Source of the DNA: JANNBN01 sp031385545
GTDB taxonomy: Bacteria; Actinomycetota; Acidimicrobiia; Acidimicrobiales; JANYDT01
Direction of reading: 5' to 3'
NCBI GenBank assembly: GCA_031385545.1
Contig: JANNBN010000077.1
Coordinates: 1 to 64,000 of the forward strand
Length of the DNA stretch: 64,000 nt
Under the pieces are notes generated by a model. That model ran no database searches. It was given only the letters and a program-made list of their open reading frames with translations, and was not told the DNA's origin. Position numbers and translations under genes: made by a program. Shown here in pieces: positions 8,589 through 17,586 of the stretch (positions are counted from its first letter, which is position 1; each line of letters opens with the position of its first letter).

Positions 8589-8610
8589 ATAATAGCGATA
8601 TCAGCGCTAT
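8589..8610 (-). promoter_or_regulatory. Candidate leaderless promoter with overlapping inverted repeat
   Basis: Read on the minus strand, TATTAT (8594 to 8589) is a good -10 box and lies seven bases before the GTG start of the AAA/DUF4143 gene, the spacing expected when transcription begins at the start codon. ATAGCG (8592-8597) and CGCTAT (8605-8610) form a perfect 6-bp inverted repeat with a 7-base spacer that covers the -10 box, so a bound protein would block transcription. The region is visibly AT-richer than its surroundings. No regulator is identified. Confidence 0.5.
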
Positions 8611-8774
8611 CTTGTTAGCGTTTTCCACGTCGGTTTGTTCGCGTTTTTCGCTTTCAGCGCTCGGTCGGAGAATCCACATTCCCGTACGACATTTGCGGCC
8701 GAATCCCACACGCTGGAATGAGCTCGTTGCACCGCCGGGCAGCTTTGGCGACCTATCGGTGGCAGGATGAGGAA

Positions 8775-9284
8775 ATGTCCCGGGGCGAGAGCAGACTGCG
8801 GGAATGGACCGTTGCCGCTGGCATCATCCGGTCGGGGTCCGAGGTGCTGATGGTGCGAAACCGTCGCAAGAACGGCACCCTGGACTGGTCAACCCCGGGG
8901 GGTGTGGTCGAACCGGGCGAGGAGGTTGTCGACGCGCTGACTCGTGAGGTTCTCGAGGAGACGGGCGTCGTCGTCGCGGCCTGGAGCGCGCCGCGTTACT
9001 CCGTGGTCACCGTGGCCACCGGTATGGGCTGGCATCTCACGGTGCAGGTGTTCGAAGCCCTCGAATGGAGCGGCGAGATCGCAATCGACGACCCAGATGG
9101 GATCGTGGAGGAGGCAGCGTTCCTCAGCACATCCGCAGCTATCGAATGTCTGGCAACAACGGCACGGTGGGTGTGTGAACCCATCGCCGAGTGGCTCAAC
9201 GATCCGTGGGACGGCCATCGTCAGTACGGCTACGAGCTGTCCGGTGTGGATCGCCACTCCATGTCCGTGGAGCGGCACCTGTGA
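8775..9284 (+). CDS. NUDIX hydrolase
   Basis: Hydrolyses a nucleoside diphosphate linked to another group; the actual substrate is unknown. The NUDIX box is complete: GGVVEPGEE, then REVLEETG (G-x5-E-x7-R-E-x2-E-E-x-G). The preceding strand GIIRSGSEVLMVRNRRKNG and the WSTPGG turn are typical of MutT-like members. ATG at 8775 is preferred because AGGA at 8764-8767 gives a Shine-Dalgarno at good spacing; ATG at 8718 would add 19 residues. Three bases separate its stop from dinB, so the two probably share a transcript; sanitising nucleotides beside a translesion polymerase would make sense but is inference. Confidence 0.88.
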   Translation: MSRGESRLREWTVAAGIIRSGSEVLMVRNRRKNGTLDWSTPGGVVEPGEEVVDALTREVLEETGVVVAAWSAPRYSVVTVATGMGWHLTVQVFEALEWSGEIAIDDPDGIVEEAAFLSTSAAIECLATTARWVCEPIAEWLNDPWDGHRQYGYELSGVDRHSMSVERHL

Positions 9285-9287
9285 CTC

Positions 9288-10814
9288 GTGTCCACCACTG
9301 AACGGTCTGACGATTCATCTCCTCACGTCGCGTCGGCGCGGGTCATCCTGCACGTCGACATGGACGCGTTCTACGCATCGGTCGAGGTGCTGCGCAACCC
9401 CGAGCTGAAAGGCAAGCCGGTCCTTGTCGGTGGCTCCGGAGCGCGAGGAGTTGTCGCCAGTTGCAGCTACGAGGCACGCGCCTTCGGCGTGCGGTCAGCA
9501 ATGTCGTCGTCGCAGGCCAACCGGCTCTGCCCAACCGCGATCTGGGTGTCCGGCGACCACGGGCTGTACGGGGAATACTCGGGCCGGGTACACGAGTGCT
9601 TCCAGCGGATCACCCCGATCGTCGAAGGGGTTGCGCTCGACGAAGCATTTCTCGACGTCACCGGTTCGCTTCGTCTGCTTGGGACTTCGCAGCAGATTGC
9701 GTCAGCGCTCCGCGCCGATATCAACAACGCCACCGGCCTCACCTGTTCGGTCGGCATCGCCTCGTCGAAATTGCTTGCCAAACTTGCATCGGAGTGCGCC
9801 AAGCCGAGTCTTCCGGGCAAGCCACCGCGCAGCGTGCCGGTCGGAGCGGAACGGCTCGAGACCGGTGTTGTGCAAGTGACCCCGGGCGCCGAAGTTCGCT
9901 TCCTGCACAGCCATCCGATCGAGGCACTGTGGGGTGTCGGCCCGGCGACCAAAGCCCGCCTCGACCGATACGGGGTGCGCACGGTTGGCGACCTCGCGGC
10001 GATGCCGAGAGACTCGGTGATCAACGCGCTGGGCCGTTCGAACGGTGCCCACCTGTTCGCCCTCGCAAACGGGATCGATGACCGTCCGGTGGAAGCCGAC
10101 CGTGCACTCAAGTCCGTCGGGCACGAGGAGACATTCTCCACGGACCGGCGCGACCTCAGTGGCCTGGCGGTCGATGCGACTCGCATGGCTGACGCTGTGT
10201 CCAACCGAATGCGCGAAGCCAAGGTGAAGGGGCGGACGGTATCGCTGAAGATCAAGTTCTCCGATTTCAGGCTCGTCACGCGCTCGCGAACAACCACCTG
10301 GACGGGATCTGGCATCCACATCGCCGACGTCGCTCGCTCGCTGCTGAACGACCCGGAACTGGTCGACCAGATCAACGCTGCCGGGGTTCGGCTCCTCGGC
10401 GTATCCGTTTCCTCGCTGCGCTCGTCAGCCGAACTGCCATCTTCCGGGTCCAACGTCTCCGGATCCGATGCAGTGGACCCCATGGTCCCCACGGACGACG
10501 ACATCGAACGTTCAGGTGGTCCGGTGTCGCCCGCAGAGCAGTTGGACCTGTTTTCCTCGGCCGTCGTGACTGGCGACCTTCCGGGCCAACCGGTTCGAAC
10601 CCACCAACCTGGGCAGGACTCGGCGGACAGCGTTGCGTTCGACAGGGTGATCGAGGCAGTGCGGGAACGCTTCGGTGACCATGCCGTTGCCCCCGCCTCG
10701 CTTGTCACCGAACGCGGACTTCGCACCAAGCGGCGAGGTGACACGCAGTGGGGTCCGGCCCAGACCGATGGCGAATCGAAGGAGTCATCCTCCCAACGGC
10801 CACGGCTGACCTGA
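9288..10814 (+). CDS. dinB: DNA polymerase IV (Y-family, DinB)
   Basis: Error-prone translesion DNA polymerase. The palm catalytic motifs are intact: HVDMDAFYASVE near residue 22 and ALDEAFLDVTGS; CSVGIASSKLLAKLAS is the conserved fingers/palm block, and the helix-hairpin-helix and little-finger regions follow. At 508 residues it is longer than E. coli DinB (about 350): the extra C-terminal 130 or so are low-complexity (Ser/Gly/Pro) and then a conserved-looking end (FDRVIEAVRERFGDHAV), as in other actinobacterial DinB proteins. Start is GTG, three bases after the NUDIX stop. No beta-clamp motif was assigned with certainty; the QLDLFS stretch is a good candidate. Confidence 0.93.
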   Translation: MSTTERSDDSSPHVASARVILHVDMDAFYASVEVLRNPELKGKPVLVGGSGARGVVASCSYEARAFGVRSAMSSSQANRLCPTAIWVSGDHGLYGEYSGRVHECFQRITPIVEGVALDEAFLDVTGSLRLLGTSQQIASALRADINNATGLTCSVGIASSKLLAKLASECAKPSLPGKPPRSVPVGAERLETGVVQVTPGAEVRFLHSHPIEALWGVGPATKARLDRYGVRTVGDLAAMPRDSVINALGRSNGAHLFALANGIDDRPVEADRALKSVGHEETFSTDRRDLSGLAVDATRMADAVSNRMREAKVKGRTVSLKIKFSDFRLVTRSRTTTWTGSGIHIADVARSLLNDPELVDQINAAGVRLLGVSVSSLRSSAELPSSGSNVSGSDAVDPMVPTDDDIERSGGPVSPAEQLDLFSSAVVTGDLPGQPVRTHQPGQDSADSVAFDRVIEAVRERFGDHAVAPASLVTERGLRTKRRGDTQWGPAQTDGESKESSSQRPRLT

Positions 10815-10886
10815 CTTCTCCACCGGCCGCATTTTGGACCGTTGTTGGGATTGCCGGGCAGCGGAGGGGTATGGGAAACTGGCTGG

Positions 10887-11201
10887 GTGCCACTCTCGGA
10901 GTACGAAGAGCGAATGATCGCTGAGTTCGAGCGTCAGTTCGAACCCGGTACCGCTTCGGAGGTGCCGCGCCAGTTCAGTGCCGGGCGTGTGGTGCAGGCA
11001 GGGTCAGTGGGTGCACTTCTCGGCTTCGCTCTCATGCTGCTGGCGCTGCCGGTCAATGTGCTGCTGTCGTTCGCCGGTTTCCTGCTCTGTTTCGCGTGCT
11101 CGTATTGGGCGATGATCGGCATCGACCAGGGGGGCTGGGACGACTTGATGCAGCGTCATCGCCGCCTGGTTCCACGCCGACGCTCCACCGATTTGCCCTG
11201 A
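10887..11201 (+). CDS. DUF3040 membrane protein
   Basis: Small actinobacterial membrane protein of unknown role. The opening VPLSEYEERMIAEFERQF is the hallmark of DUF3040; two hydrophobic helices follow (about residues 37-56 and 58-77), then a basic tail RHRRLVPRRR. GTG at 10887 is chosen because the family always begins with this PLSEYE segment; the frame is open from 10842 but that part is not family-like. It follows dinB by 72 bases. In many actinobacteria such a gene sits close to the mraZ/dcw locus; here it lies about 14 kb away. Confidence 0.85.
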   Translation: MPLSEYEERMIAEFERQFEPGTASEVPRQFSAGRVVQAGSVGALLGFALMLLALPVNVLLSFAGFLLCFACSYWAMIGIDQGGWDDLMQRHRRLVPRRRSTDLP

Positions 11202-11203
11202 CG

Positions 11204-13459
11204 TTACGAATTGGGCCGCAGGGTCTTCGGTCCGACCAAACGGCTCGGGCGCGGTCTCAGCCCGAACGACAGCCAGCGCGACAATCGCCGCCGCCGCGGC
11301 AACCCGCCGACGACCTCCGTGCGGACGGCCGCGATGTCAGCCTGAAGGAGGCGGCTGAGATCCGACCCCTGCGCTGAGGTGGCAGGGGGCCCATAGCGAA
11401 GCGATTCGACCCGGGTGGCGATGTCGGCGACTGTCGACCAATCTGCGCATCGGGTTCGGCGCACCCGCGTGAGCCACGTGCCGATCGGCTCGGAACTGGC
11501 CCGGGCTGCGCCGGCCCAGGCGAGATCATCTTCGAGCCCGCGCCATGCCGACGCGATGGCAATAGGAACGGTGTCCCCGTCTGGCGCGTATCCGCGTCTC
11601 GATCTTGTCCGTCTGATCGCCCATGGCATGAACCACAACCCGACCAACCCCAGCACGAGCACGGCCCACCACAGCAAGGTCGCAACGGAGAGGGCGGACT
11701 GCGGAGCAGGATCGAGCGTCGCGGGAAGATCAGTTGTGGCCGGAGCGGTGGTCGGAACCGACGCAGCGGAGGAAGGCGATTGAACTGGCTCGGTGATCGG
11801 AGGGACGCTGGTCGGCGCAGGCGGATTGCCGTCGGCCACACCTCGGCTTGGCGTCGGCTCGTACGCAACCCACCGTCCGTCGACGTACACCTCGGGCCAG
11901 GCGTGCGCATCCTGCCCGCGCACCTGATAGCCCGCAGCGGTGAGCCGGCCCGGCACGAAACCGATGGCAACGCGTGACGGCACCCCCAGCGTCCGGGCCA
12001 TGACGGCAAAAGAGCTGGCGAACTGTTCGCAGTACCCGCGGCGAACATCGAACAAGAACTGATCGATGCCCAGCGATGCGGTGCGGGCGATGTCAAGGTC
12101 ATAGACGAATTGCGTGCGGAAGAACGCTTCGAGTTGCTCCATGCGTTCGGTGTCGGTGACCGCTTCCGCTGTTGCTTCCCGTGCCAATTGTGCAACCGCA
12201 GGGGTCAGGGTGCCAGGCAGCTTCAGCAATTGCTGAAGCTGTTCGCCGTTGATCGGTTCGAAGCCCGCAGCCGGGTCAGTGCTCAGGGTCAAGGTGTAGG
12301 TGTCGCCACGTCCTGCGCGGTCGTCGAGCAGGACCGAATCGGATCGGCGATCGAACGCAACGGTGGCTTCGACGCCGTCGGGGTGCAAACCCGTAACCGA
12401 TCGAATCGGTTGCTGGACGGGCAGCCAGGTGTCGGCGAGCCCCTGCAAGGTGATGTCGACGACCCGATCATCGGGAGATGCATCCTTCGCTTTCTCCTCG
12501 CGGTAGGTCCCTCGGGTTGCAGTCCACTGGTCGTCGCTGTAGGTGTCAAGCGACGTCAACCTCCAGTAGGACCGCGTCGAGGAACGGCCGATGAAGAGTT
12601 CCTCATCGGCGAGCGCCACGAGGTGCGCACGTGTGCTGACCAGAGGGTTGGAAGCAGTGCGGATCGGACGGCTGGGTGCCCTGTCGTTCGCCTGCAGGTC
12701 GATCAGCCCGGCGCTGACCCACGACGGTGGCCGGGCGCCGGCGAGACCGACTGCGCCCAGTGCCGTGACGACGAACAGGCTTGCCCCAATTGCTCCGGCC
12801 CGGCGTGGCTTCGGACCAAGCCATGCGTCACGGGCCAACTCCCGGACCCGGGCCGCACCGACGACTGCACACACTGCCGCGACGTACGGAAGGAGGGCGC
12901 GGACCCGGTTGGTGTCTGCAGCCAAGGCCGAAGTGAGCACGACGACGATGGACGAGGGAACCAGTGCTTCGATCAGAAAGCCCAGCCGGTATGCGATTGC
13001 GTCGGTCAGGGTGCTGATGAGCCATGCGCCGGCCACGCCGACCAAGGTGAACCCGAGCAGCGGCTCGGTCGGTGCCCTCACGCTCACGAAGGTGTTCCAT
13101 GCCTGGATCAGCGACCGTTCGACTTCGGCCCAGGTTGCGGAGGTAGGAATCGCACCGAACCGCACCGTCGCGGGCATCAACGCCGCGCACACGGACAGGG
13201 CGACCACGAGGGCACTGGTCGCAGCGCTGGCGATCCATGGCAGCTTGGCCCACCGTGACGCAATAGCGACACCATGCGACAGCAACGCAGCCACCACGAT
13301 GATTGTCATGGCGCTCTGGTCGGTGAAGAGCCGTCCAACGGTGACCATGGCTGCCACGCACGAGCCGACGATGCCGATCTCGAGACCCAGGCTGCTGATC
13401 GTGATCGCTCCGCGGACCCGTTGCCAGATTCGCGGGGTTGCGTCGAGTGGCTTTCTCAA
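11204..13459 (-). CDS. TgpA-type membrane transglutaminase-like protein
   Basis: Membrane protein with an extracytoplasmic transglutaminase/cysteine-protease-like domain. The first 200 or so residues hold several transmembrane helices (for example TISSLGLEIGIVGSCVAAMV and LPYVAAVCAVVGAARV). The catalytic triad region is intact: RRGYCEQFASSFAVMAR (Cys), QDAHAWPEVYV (His) and WVAYEPTP (Asp is not directly visible in the short motif). A Pro/Thr-rich linker, one more helix (VATLLWWAVLVLGLVGLWF) and a C-terminal DUF4129-like part follow. TTG at 13459 is inferred as start: it overlaps the DUF58 stop (TTGA) and gives a sensible N-terminus; the open frame extends upstream inside the DUF58 gene. It completes the conserved MoxR-DUF58-TgpA operon. 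Confidence 0.86.
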   Translation of the reverse strand: MRKPLDATPRIWQRVRGAITISSLGLEIGIVGSCVAAMVTVGRLFTDQSAMTIIVVAALLSHGVAIASRWAKLPWIASAATSALVVALSVCAALMPATVRFGAIPTSATWAEVERSLIQAWNTFVSVRAPTEPLLGFTLVGVAGAWLISTLTDAIAYRLGFLIEALVPSSIVVVLTSALAADTNRVRALLPYVAAVCAVVGAARVRELARDAWLGPKPRRAGAIGASLFVVTALGAVGLAGARPPSWVSAGLIDLQANDRAPSRPIRTASNPLVSTRAHLVALADEELFIGRSSTRSYWRLTSLDTYSDDQWTATRGTYREEKAKDASPDDRVVDITLQGLADTWLPVQQPIRSVTGLHPDGVEATVAFDRRSDSVLLDDRAGRGDTYTLTLSTDPAAGFEPINGEQLQQLLKLPGTLTPAVAQLAREATAEAVTDTERMEQLEAFFRTQFVYDLDIARTASLGIDQFLFDVRRGYCEQFASSFAVMARTLGVPSRVAIGFVPGRLTAAGYQVRGQDAHAWPEVYVDGRWVAYEPTPSRGVADGNPPAPTSVPPITEPVQSPSSAASVPTTAPATTDLPATLDPAPQSALSVATLLWWAVLVLGLVGLWFMPWAIRRTRSRRGYAPDGDTVPIAIASAWRGLEDDLAWAGAARASSEPIGTWLTRVRRTRCADWSTVADIATRVESLRYGPPATSAQGSDLSRLLQADIAAVRTEVVGGLPRRRRLSRWLSFGLRPRPSRLVGPKTLRPNS

Positions 13460-14574
13460 CGAACGAACTCGGTCCAACGTGCGAGGTCCGCGCGGGTCTC
13501 GACAGTTCGTCCGCCCGACGCGTTGCGGGGGTCGACGATCAGCTCCAGGGTGGTGTCCAGCTTCGGTATTGCACCCGCACGGGCTTGGTACGGGCCGGTG
13601 ACGACAACGTCGACAGCTGCGATGACGTCCAGAGCTTCTGATAAGCCCGACGTGGGTACGAGGTCGACCAGCCGATCCAGCGCTGCTTCGCCATGCCAGC
13701 GCGGAGCGTCGGCCCCGTCGGCAAGGTTGGCCCCGGTGGCAAGGTTGGACCAGAGCATCATCATGGTGTCGCCGGATCCTGTGCTGCGAGATGCGCGTCG
13801 CGCCGTGATGAGGCTGGCCACCGCCTCGACGGACAACTCGAACGATTCGGCGGTGTGCACCTCGCAACGGTCATCGAGCAGTACCACCGCAGCTGTGTGT
13901 TCGTCCGGATCGAACGTTCGCACCAGCAGTCCGCGGCCGCGCGCCGAAGCCGTCCAGTGGACCAATCGGAGTTCATCGCCCTCGATGTAGGGCCGGAGCC
14001 CCGCTGGTTCGGTGCCGGCCGCAGCCAGGGAACGCCCCGCTGCGGGTCGTTCGTCGTGTTGCGATCGTGATGGCGACGCAGCACGGTGCACGGGGGGCAC
14101 CGACTGAACAGCGGGCCGCACTCGGATCGAAACACGACTGCCTGAACCAACTCCGCGCCGGGCGATTCCCAAAGGGTCGGTCGATTCCATCCGGAATGGG
14201 CCGAGGACGAGCGTGCCCCGGGTCGGGACGGGGACAGGGAACGATCCGGTATGGCTCCCGCGTCTCCCCGGATGTGCCCACATCCGGATGGACCGGCCGT
14301 CGGAGATCGGACCGCTGAGAAGGAGGGGCCGGATCGATCGTCCGCTGACCGTGGCAGTGACGGTGATGGTGGAGCGGGCGAAGGCCGGGTTGGGTTCGCC
14401 GAGCATGCTGAGGCGAGGGCGGCGGCGAGGAATCCATACCCACAACAGCGCCATGACGGTGACGGCTGCCAAGCCGACCCCGCTCGCGAAGAGTTCGGGA
14501 AGCGACAGCACCCACCCGCCGCCGATCAGCGCGGCTGCCAGCACGCTGCACGCGACGCCGCGGCTGGTCAGCAT
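13456..14574 (-). CDS. DUF58 (von Willebrand-like) membrane-anchored protein
   Basis: Partner protein in MoxR-linked operons. Two hydrophobic helices at the N-terminus (about residues 5-28 and 33-48) anchor it; the remainder is cytoplasmic. The DUF58 signature is present as LRPYIEGDELRLVHWTASARGRGLLVR cut into its blocks: GDELRLVHW and ARGRGLLVR. Length 372 is typical. The gene is placed 13 bases after the MoxR ATPase and overlaps the TgpA-like gene by four bases. Family knowledge says such proteins act with MoxR as a chaperone-like pair on cell-surface targets; the target here is not known. Confidence 0.88.
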   Translation of the reverse strand: MLTSRGVACSVLAAALIGGGWVLSLPELFASGVGLAAVTVMALLWVWIPRRRPRLSMLGEPNPAFARSTITVTATVSGRSIRPLLLSGPISDGRSIRMWAHPGRRGSHTGSFPVPVPTRGTLVLGPFRMESTDPLGIARRGVGSGSRVSIRVRPAVQSVPPVHRAASPSRSQHDERPAAGRSLAAAGTEPAGLRPYIEGDELRLVHWTASARGRGLLVRTFDPDEHTAAVVLLDDRCEVHTAESFELSVEAVASLITARRASRSTGSGDTMMMLWSNLATGANLADGADAPRWHGEAALDRLVDLVPTSGLSEALDVIAAVDVVVTGPYQARAGAIPKLDTTLELIVDPRNASGGRTVETRADLARWTEFVR

Positions 14575-14587
14575 GGGCTGTGACCGG

Positions 14588-15601
14588 TCAGCCTTTTCGG
14601 CTTCCGGGAACTGGCACGGACGCCAGGATATTGTTCAACACCGTAGCGATGTCGACAGAACGACTGCGGGTGAGGAGGCGGTGCGTCAACACCGGACCGG
14701 ACGTGATGCGGAGGTCGTCGGGAGTCACGAAGTCTCGGCCGCGCATCAATGCCCTTGCGCGGGCGAGTCGGATCCATGCCTGGCCGGCCCGGGGCGAAGC
14801 ACCCAACCGAAGGTCTGGGTGGCTACGCGACTTGGCGAGCACATCGACGACGTAACCGAGCAGGACCGGTGCGACATGAAGTGCAGCGACCAGGTGCGTG
14901 AGGGAACGTATCGATTCGATGTCGGCGACGGGACCCATGTCATCGAGATGCCCGCGCCCCGATGATTGGCGCATCACCGCAATCTCGGCGTCGCGGTCGG
15001 GGTAGCCGAGCGACAGACGCGCAAGGAACCGGTCGAGTTGGCTCTCGGGCAACGGGTAGGTGCCGTCCTGCTCGATGGGGTTCTGCGTGGCAATGACCAT
15101 GAAGGGCCGGGGCAGGAGATGGGTCTGGTTGTCGACCGAAACCTGACGTTCTTCCATCGCTTCGAGAAGCGACGACTGCACTTTGGGCGACGCCCGGTTG
15201 ATCTCGTCGCAAAGAACGACGTTCGCGAAGACTGGACCAGGGCGGAACGTGAACTCACCCGTGACCTGACTGAGCACGGTGACGCCGGTGAGGTCTGACG
15301 GGAGCAGGTCAGGGGTGAATTGCACACGGGCAGTTTCGCCACCGACGGTCTTGGAAAGGGCCTTGGCAAGAAGCGTCTTGCCGACGCCAGGAACGTCTTC
15401 GACGAGCAGGTGGCCTTCGGCTGCGAGGCACAGCACCGCAAGGTCGATCTGGTCCTGCTTGCCGTGAACTGCACCGGCGACGTTGGCTGCGATGGCCTGC
15501 ATGAGGTCACTCGCGGCGGTGACCATCTCGGCCGCTGGGCGAGATGGTCGGTGCACACCGTTCGTACTCGAAGTTTCCGTTGCGGTGCCGACGTCCGTCA
15601 T
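14588..15601 (-). CDS. MoxR-family AAA+ ATPase
   Basis: Hexameric chaperone-like ATPase. The 337 residues show Walker A GVGKTLLAKALS, Walker B VVLCDEINRA, sensor-1 ATQNPIEQDGTYPLPE and arginine-rich ASPRAGQAWIRLARA near the C-terminal lid. An N-terminal stretch (MTDVGTATETSSTNGV) is disordered. It heads the operon MoxR-DUF58-TgpA on the minus strand. The operon is preceded by a 225-base spacer with three AACGTT palindromes, which may be regulator sites. Confidence 0.94.
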   Translation of the reverse strand: MTDVGTATETSSTNGVHRPSRPAAEMVTAASDLMQAIAANVAGAVHGKQDQIDLAVLCLAAEGHLLVEDVPGVGKTLLAKALSKTVGGETARVQFTPDLLPSDLTGVTVLSQVTGEFTFRPGPVFANVVLCDEINRASPKVQSSLLEAMEERQVSVDNQTHLLPRPFMVIATQNPIEQDGTYPLPESQLDRFLARLSLGYPDRDAEIAVMRQSSGRGHLDDMGPVADIESIRSLTHLVAALHVAPVLLGYVVDVLAKSRSHPDLRLGASPRAGQAWIRLARARALMRGRDFVTPDDLRITSGPVLTHRLLTRSRSVDIATVLNNILASVPVPGSRKG

Positions 15602-15698
15602 GGGCTTCCCAGGTTACCGGCCGTTCGAGCCTGTCCGGTCGATGGACCGTCGGTCGGCCCTGTTGGGCGACGGCGTCTCCCGCCGGGGCCCAACTTTC

Positions 15699-15797
15699 TC
15701 CAACGTTGGAAGGTGGAGCAACCAACGTTGTTCGTTGTGGGCGGGGGTGGGCCGGTTTTCACAAGGTTGGTTGCTGGGGCACCAACGTTGGTTGCTG
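15699..15797. promoter_or_regulatory. Cluster of AACGTT palindromes (candidate operators)
   Basis: Three palindromes share the core CAACGTTG: TCCAACGTTGGA (15699-15710), CAACGTTG (15723-15730) and ACCAACGTTGGT (15781-15792). The first two centres are 22 bases apart, about two helical turns; the third is 60 further. In addition GTTGGTTGCTG is repeated at 15766-15776 and 15787-15797. They occupy the spacer between the MoxR operon start (15601) and the end of the convergent-side serine hydrolase gene, so regulation of the MoxR operon is the likeliest purpose. The regulator is unknown. Confidence 0.5.
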
Positions 15798-15826
15798 AAG
15801 ATGTAGCCGGGTGGCGTCTTGGAGCC

Positions 15827-17167
15827 TTATTGGCGTTTGGGAGGTGCCCCGACGATTGACTGGTACAGCGCTTGGCGAAGCTGGCTGCGAATCGGATACG
15901 TGGACGAGGGCAGGAGCTGGGTCATGAACGTCAACGTGAGATCTTCGACCGGATCGTTCAGCGACCAGGTCGATGCGGCACCACCCCATCCGAAGTCACC
16001 CACGCTGCCGGCGTTCTTCGTGTCCGTCGGGTTGATCGTGACGGAGACGCCGAACCCGAAGCCCACACCGGGGTAGGGGGTCTCGGCGAACAGCGGGCGG
16101 CCGACCGCTTCAAGGTCGGCGTTTCCGGGCAAGTGGTTGGCTGTCATCAGTTGCACCGTCTTCGGCGAAAGCAGTCTGGTACCTGCGAATGAACCCCGTC
16201 CCACCAGCATCTGCTGGAACCGGAAGTAGTCGTTCAACGTGGAGACAAGTCCGCCGCCACCCGAAAGAAACGTGGGGTTGTGTTGCTTCGCCTGGTTGCC
16301 GACCATGTCGAAGCGAAGCGCGGTCCGATCTGGCCCCATCGGCACATACAGTGCGGCGAGCCGTTCGAGTTGATCGGACCGGGCTCCGAACCCGGTGTCG
16401 AGCATCTCGAGCGGTCCGAAGATGTGTGTTTCGAAAAATCGATCCAGGGTCATTCCCGAAACGACCTCGATGACCCGGCCGATCACGTCGAGGCCGACGG
16501 AATAGCTCCACTCGGTTCCCGGCTGGAACAGCAACGGCATCGACGCCCAGTCTTCGCACGCGGTGGCAAGGTCCATGTCTTCTTTCACACCCAGTTCGTG
16601 CCCGCGCTGTCGGTACATCTCGTCGACCGGGTGAGTACGGATGAACCCGTAGGTGAGCCCGGCCGTATGCGAGAGCAGATGCCAGATGCGGACGGGTTCG
16701 ATTGCCGGGACCGTGACTGGAGAGGCGGCCGTGCCTTTGACATATACCCGGCAGTCGGCGAAAGAAGGAATGTACTTCGACACCGGGTCGGTGAGTTCAA
16801 ATGCACCCTGTTCCCACAGGATCATTGCGGCGACGGCGGCGACCGGCTTGGTCATCGAGTAGATACGAAACACCGTGTCAGGCTCGATCGGCAGGTTGGC
16901 TTCGAGGTCGCGGCGGCCGCTGTGATGGACGTAGGCGACCTGCCCGGCCCGGCCGACGGCAACCGAATAGCCGGGGATCAGCCGGTTGTCCACGTACTGG
17001 TCAAGCCGTGCAGCGATTCGTTCCAGCCGATCGAGGTCAAGCCCGAGCGACGCCGGATCGGCCTTCACCTGAAGTGCGATACCGCTCGTCGCACCAGGAG
17101 GCGCACCTCTAGACGACGTGTTGTCCGTCGTCGCGGTTGTGAGCGGAAGGGACTGCTTCGTGGACAT
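15827..17167 (-). CDS. Serine hydrolase, beta-lactamase class C/esterase family
   Basis: Member of the penicillin-binding-protein-like serine hydrolases (EstB, LpqK and similar). The SxxK nucleophile motif is IYSMTKPVA, the second-motif Tyr lies in EWSYSVGLDVIGR, and a glycine-rich SVGDFGWGGAASTW occurs near the C-terminus in place of KTG. These marks fit esterase or D-amino-acid amidase activity better than antibiotic hydrolysis. No signal peptide is visible, so it is probably cytoplasmic. Start is ATG at 17165-17167; the longer open frame upstream is Arg-rich and not family-like. It is 446 residues long and single in this strand block. Confidence 0.88.
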   Translation of the reverse strand: MSTKQSLPLTTATTDNTSSRGAPPGATSGIALQVKADPASLGLDLDRLERIAARLDQYVDNRLIPGYSVAVGRAGQVAYVHHSGRRDLEANLPIEPDTVFRIYSMTKPVAAVAAMILWEQGAFELTDPVSKYIPSFADCRVYVKGTAASPVTVPAIEPVRIWHLLSHTAGLTYGFIRTHPVDEMYRQRGHELGVKEDMDLATACEDWASMPLLFQPGTEWSYSVGLDVIGRVIEVVSGMTLDRFFETHIFGPLEMLDTGFGARSDQLERLAALYVPMGPDRTALRFDMVGNQAKQHNPTFLSGGGGLVSTLNDYFRFQQMLVGRGSFAGTRLLSPKTVQLMTANHLPGNADLEAVGRPLFAETPYPGVGFGFGVSVTINPTDTKNAGSVGDFGWGGAASTWSLNDPVEDLTLTFMTQLLPSSTYPIRSQLRQALYQSIVGAPPKRQ

Positions 17168-17259
17168 CGGACGACGGTAAGGTCGGCGCGCCGTTTTATC
17201 CAAGTCCGCCCGGTGGGAGGTGGCGCGCAGGCTGAGCGTTCCCGCGCGATGCTTGAGCG

Positions 17260-17577
17260 ATGGTCCGGACGTCGGCTCGCGTCGCTCGTCGCACTGCCGC
17301 GTCCCCAGTTCGCCGCTTCGCCGGCCTGATGCCGGCTGGCGTCGGAATGGCCGCAATCGTGGCAGTCGTACGGCGGCCCACGCTCTGGCTGACAGCCGCA
17401 AGCCTTGCCGGCCGATTACGTCCCGATCAAGGCCACGACATCGACGCATTTCTCTGCTTCCGCAACCAGACTCAGCGAGGCGGAGATGGCCTTGGTCCGC
17501 CCGATGCCAAGGATCTGGTGCAATTCGTGATGTGGGCCAAGAAATGGGACCAGTTGACGAAGGGCGCGTTGAACTAG
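17260..17577 (+). CDS. Small hypothetical protein
   Basis: No family recognised. 105 residues: a basic N-terminus (MVRTSARVARRTAA), a hydrophobic stretch about 22-52 (AGVGMAAIVAVVRRPTLWL), then a polar C-terminus (FLCFRNQTQRGGDG, DLVQFVMWAKKWDQL). Codon third positions look GC-rich as in the neighbours and it ends ten bases before the HNH gene, which supports a real gene co-transcribed with it. The start is uncertain. Opposite-strand frames here are less convincing. Confidence 0.5.
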   Translation: MVRTSARVARRTAASPVRRFAGLMPAGVGMAAIVAVVRRPTLWLTAASLAGRLRPDQGHDIDAFLCFRNQTQRGGDGLGPPDAKDLVQFVMWAKKWDQLTKGALN

Positions 17578-17586
17578 GTTCGCTTG

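Noticed and set aside
12110..13258. A 382-residue plus-strand frame over the TgpA-like gene.
   Set aside because: Cys/Gly/Arg-rich shadow; the minus-strand protein has intact catalytic motifs and operon overlap.
15827..17167. Antibiotic-resistance beta-lactamase.
   Set aside because: The motifs fit the broader esterase/beta-lactamase-like family, without a KTG box or signal peptide, so resistance is not supported.
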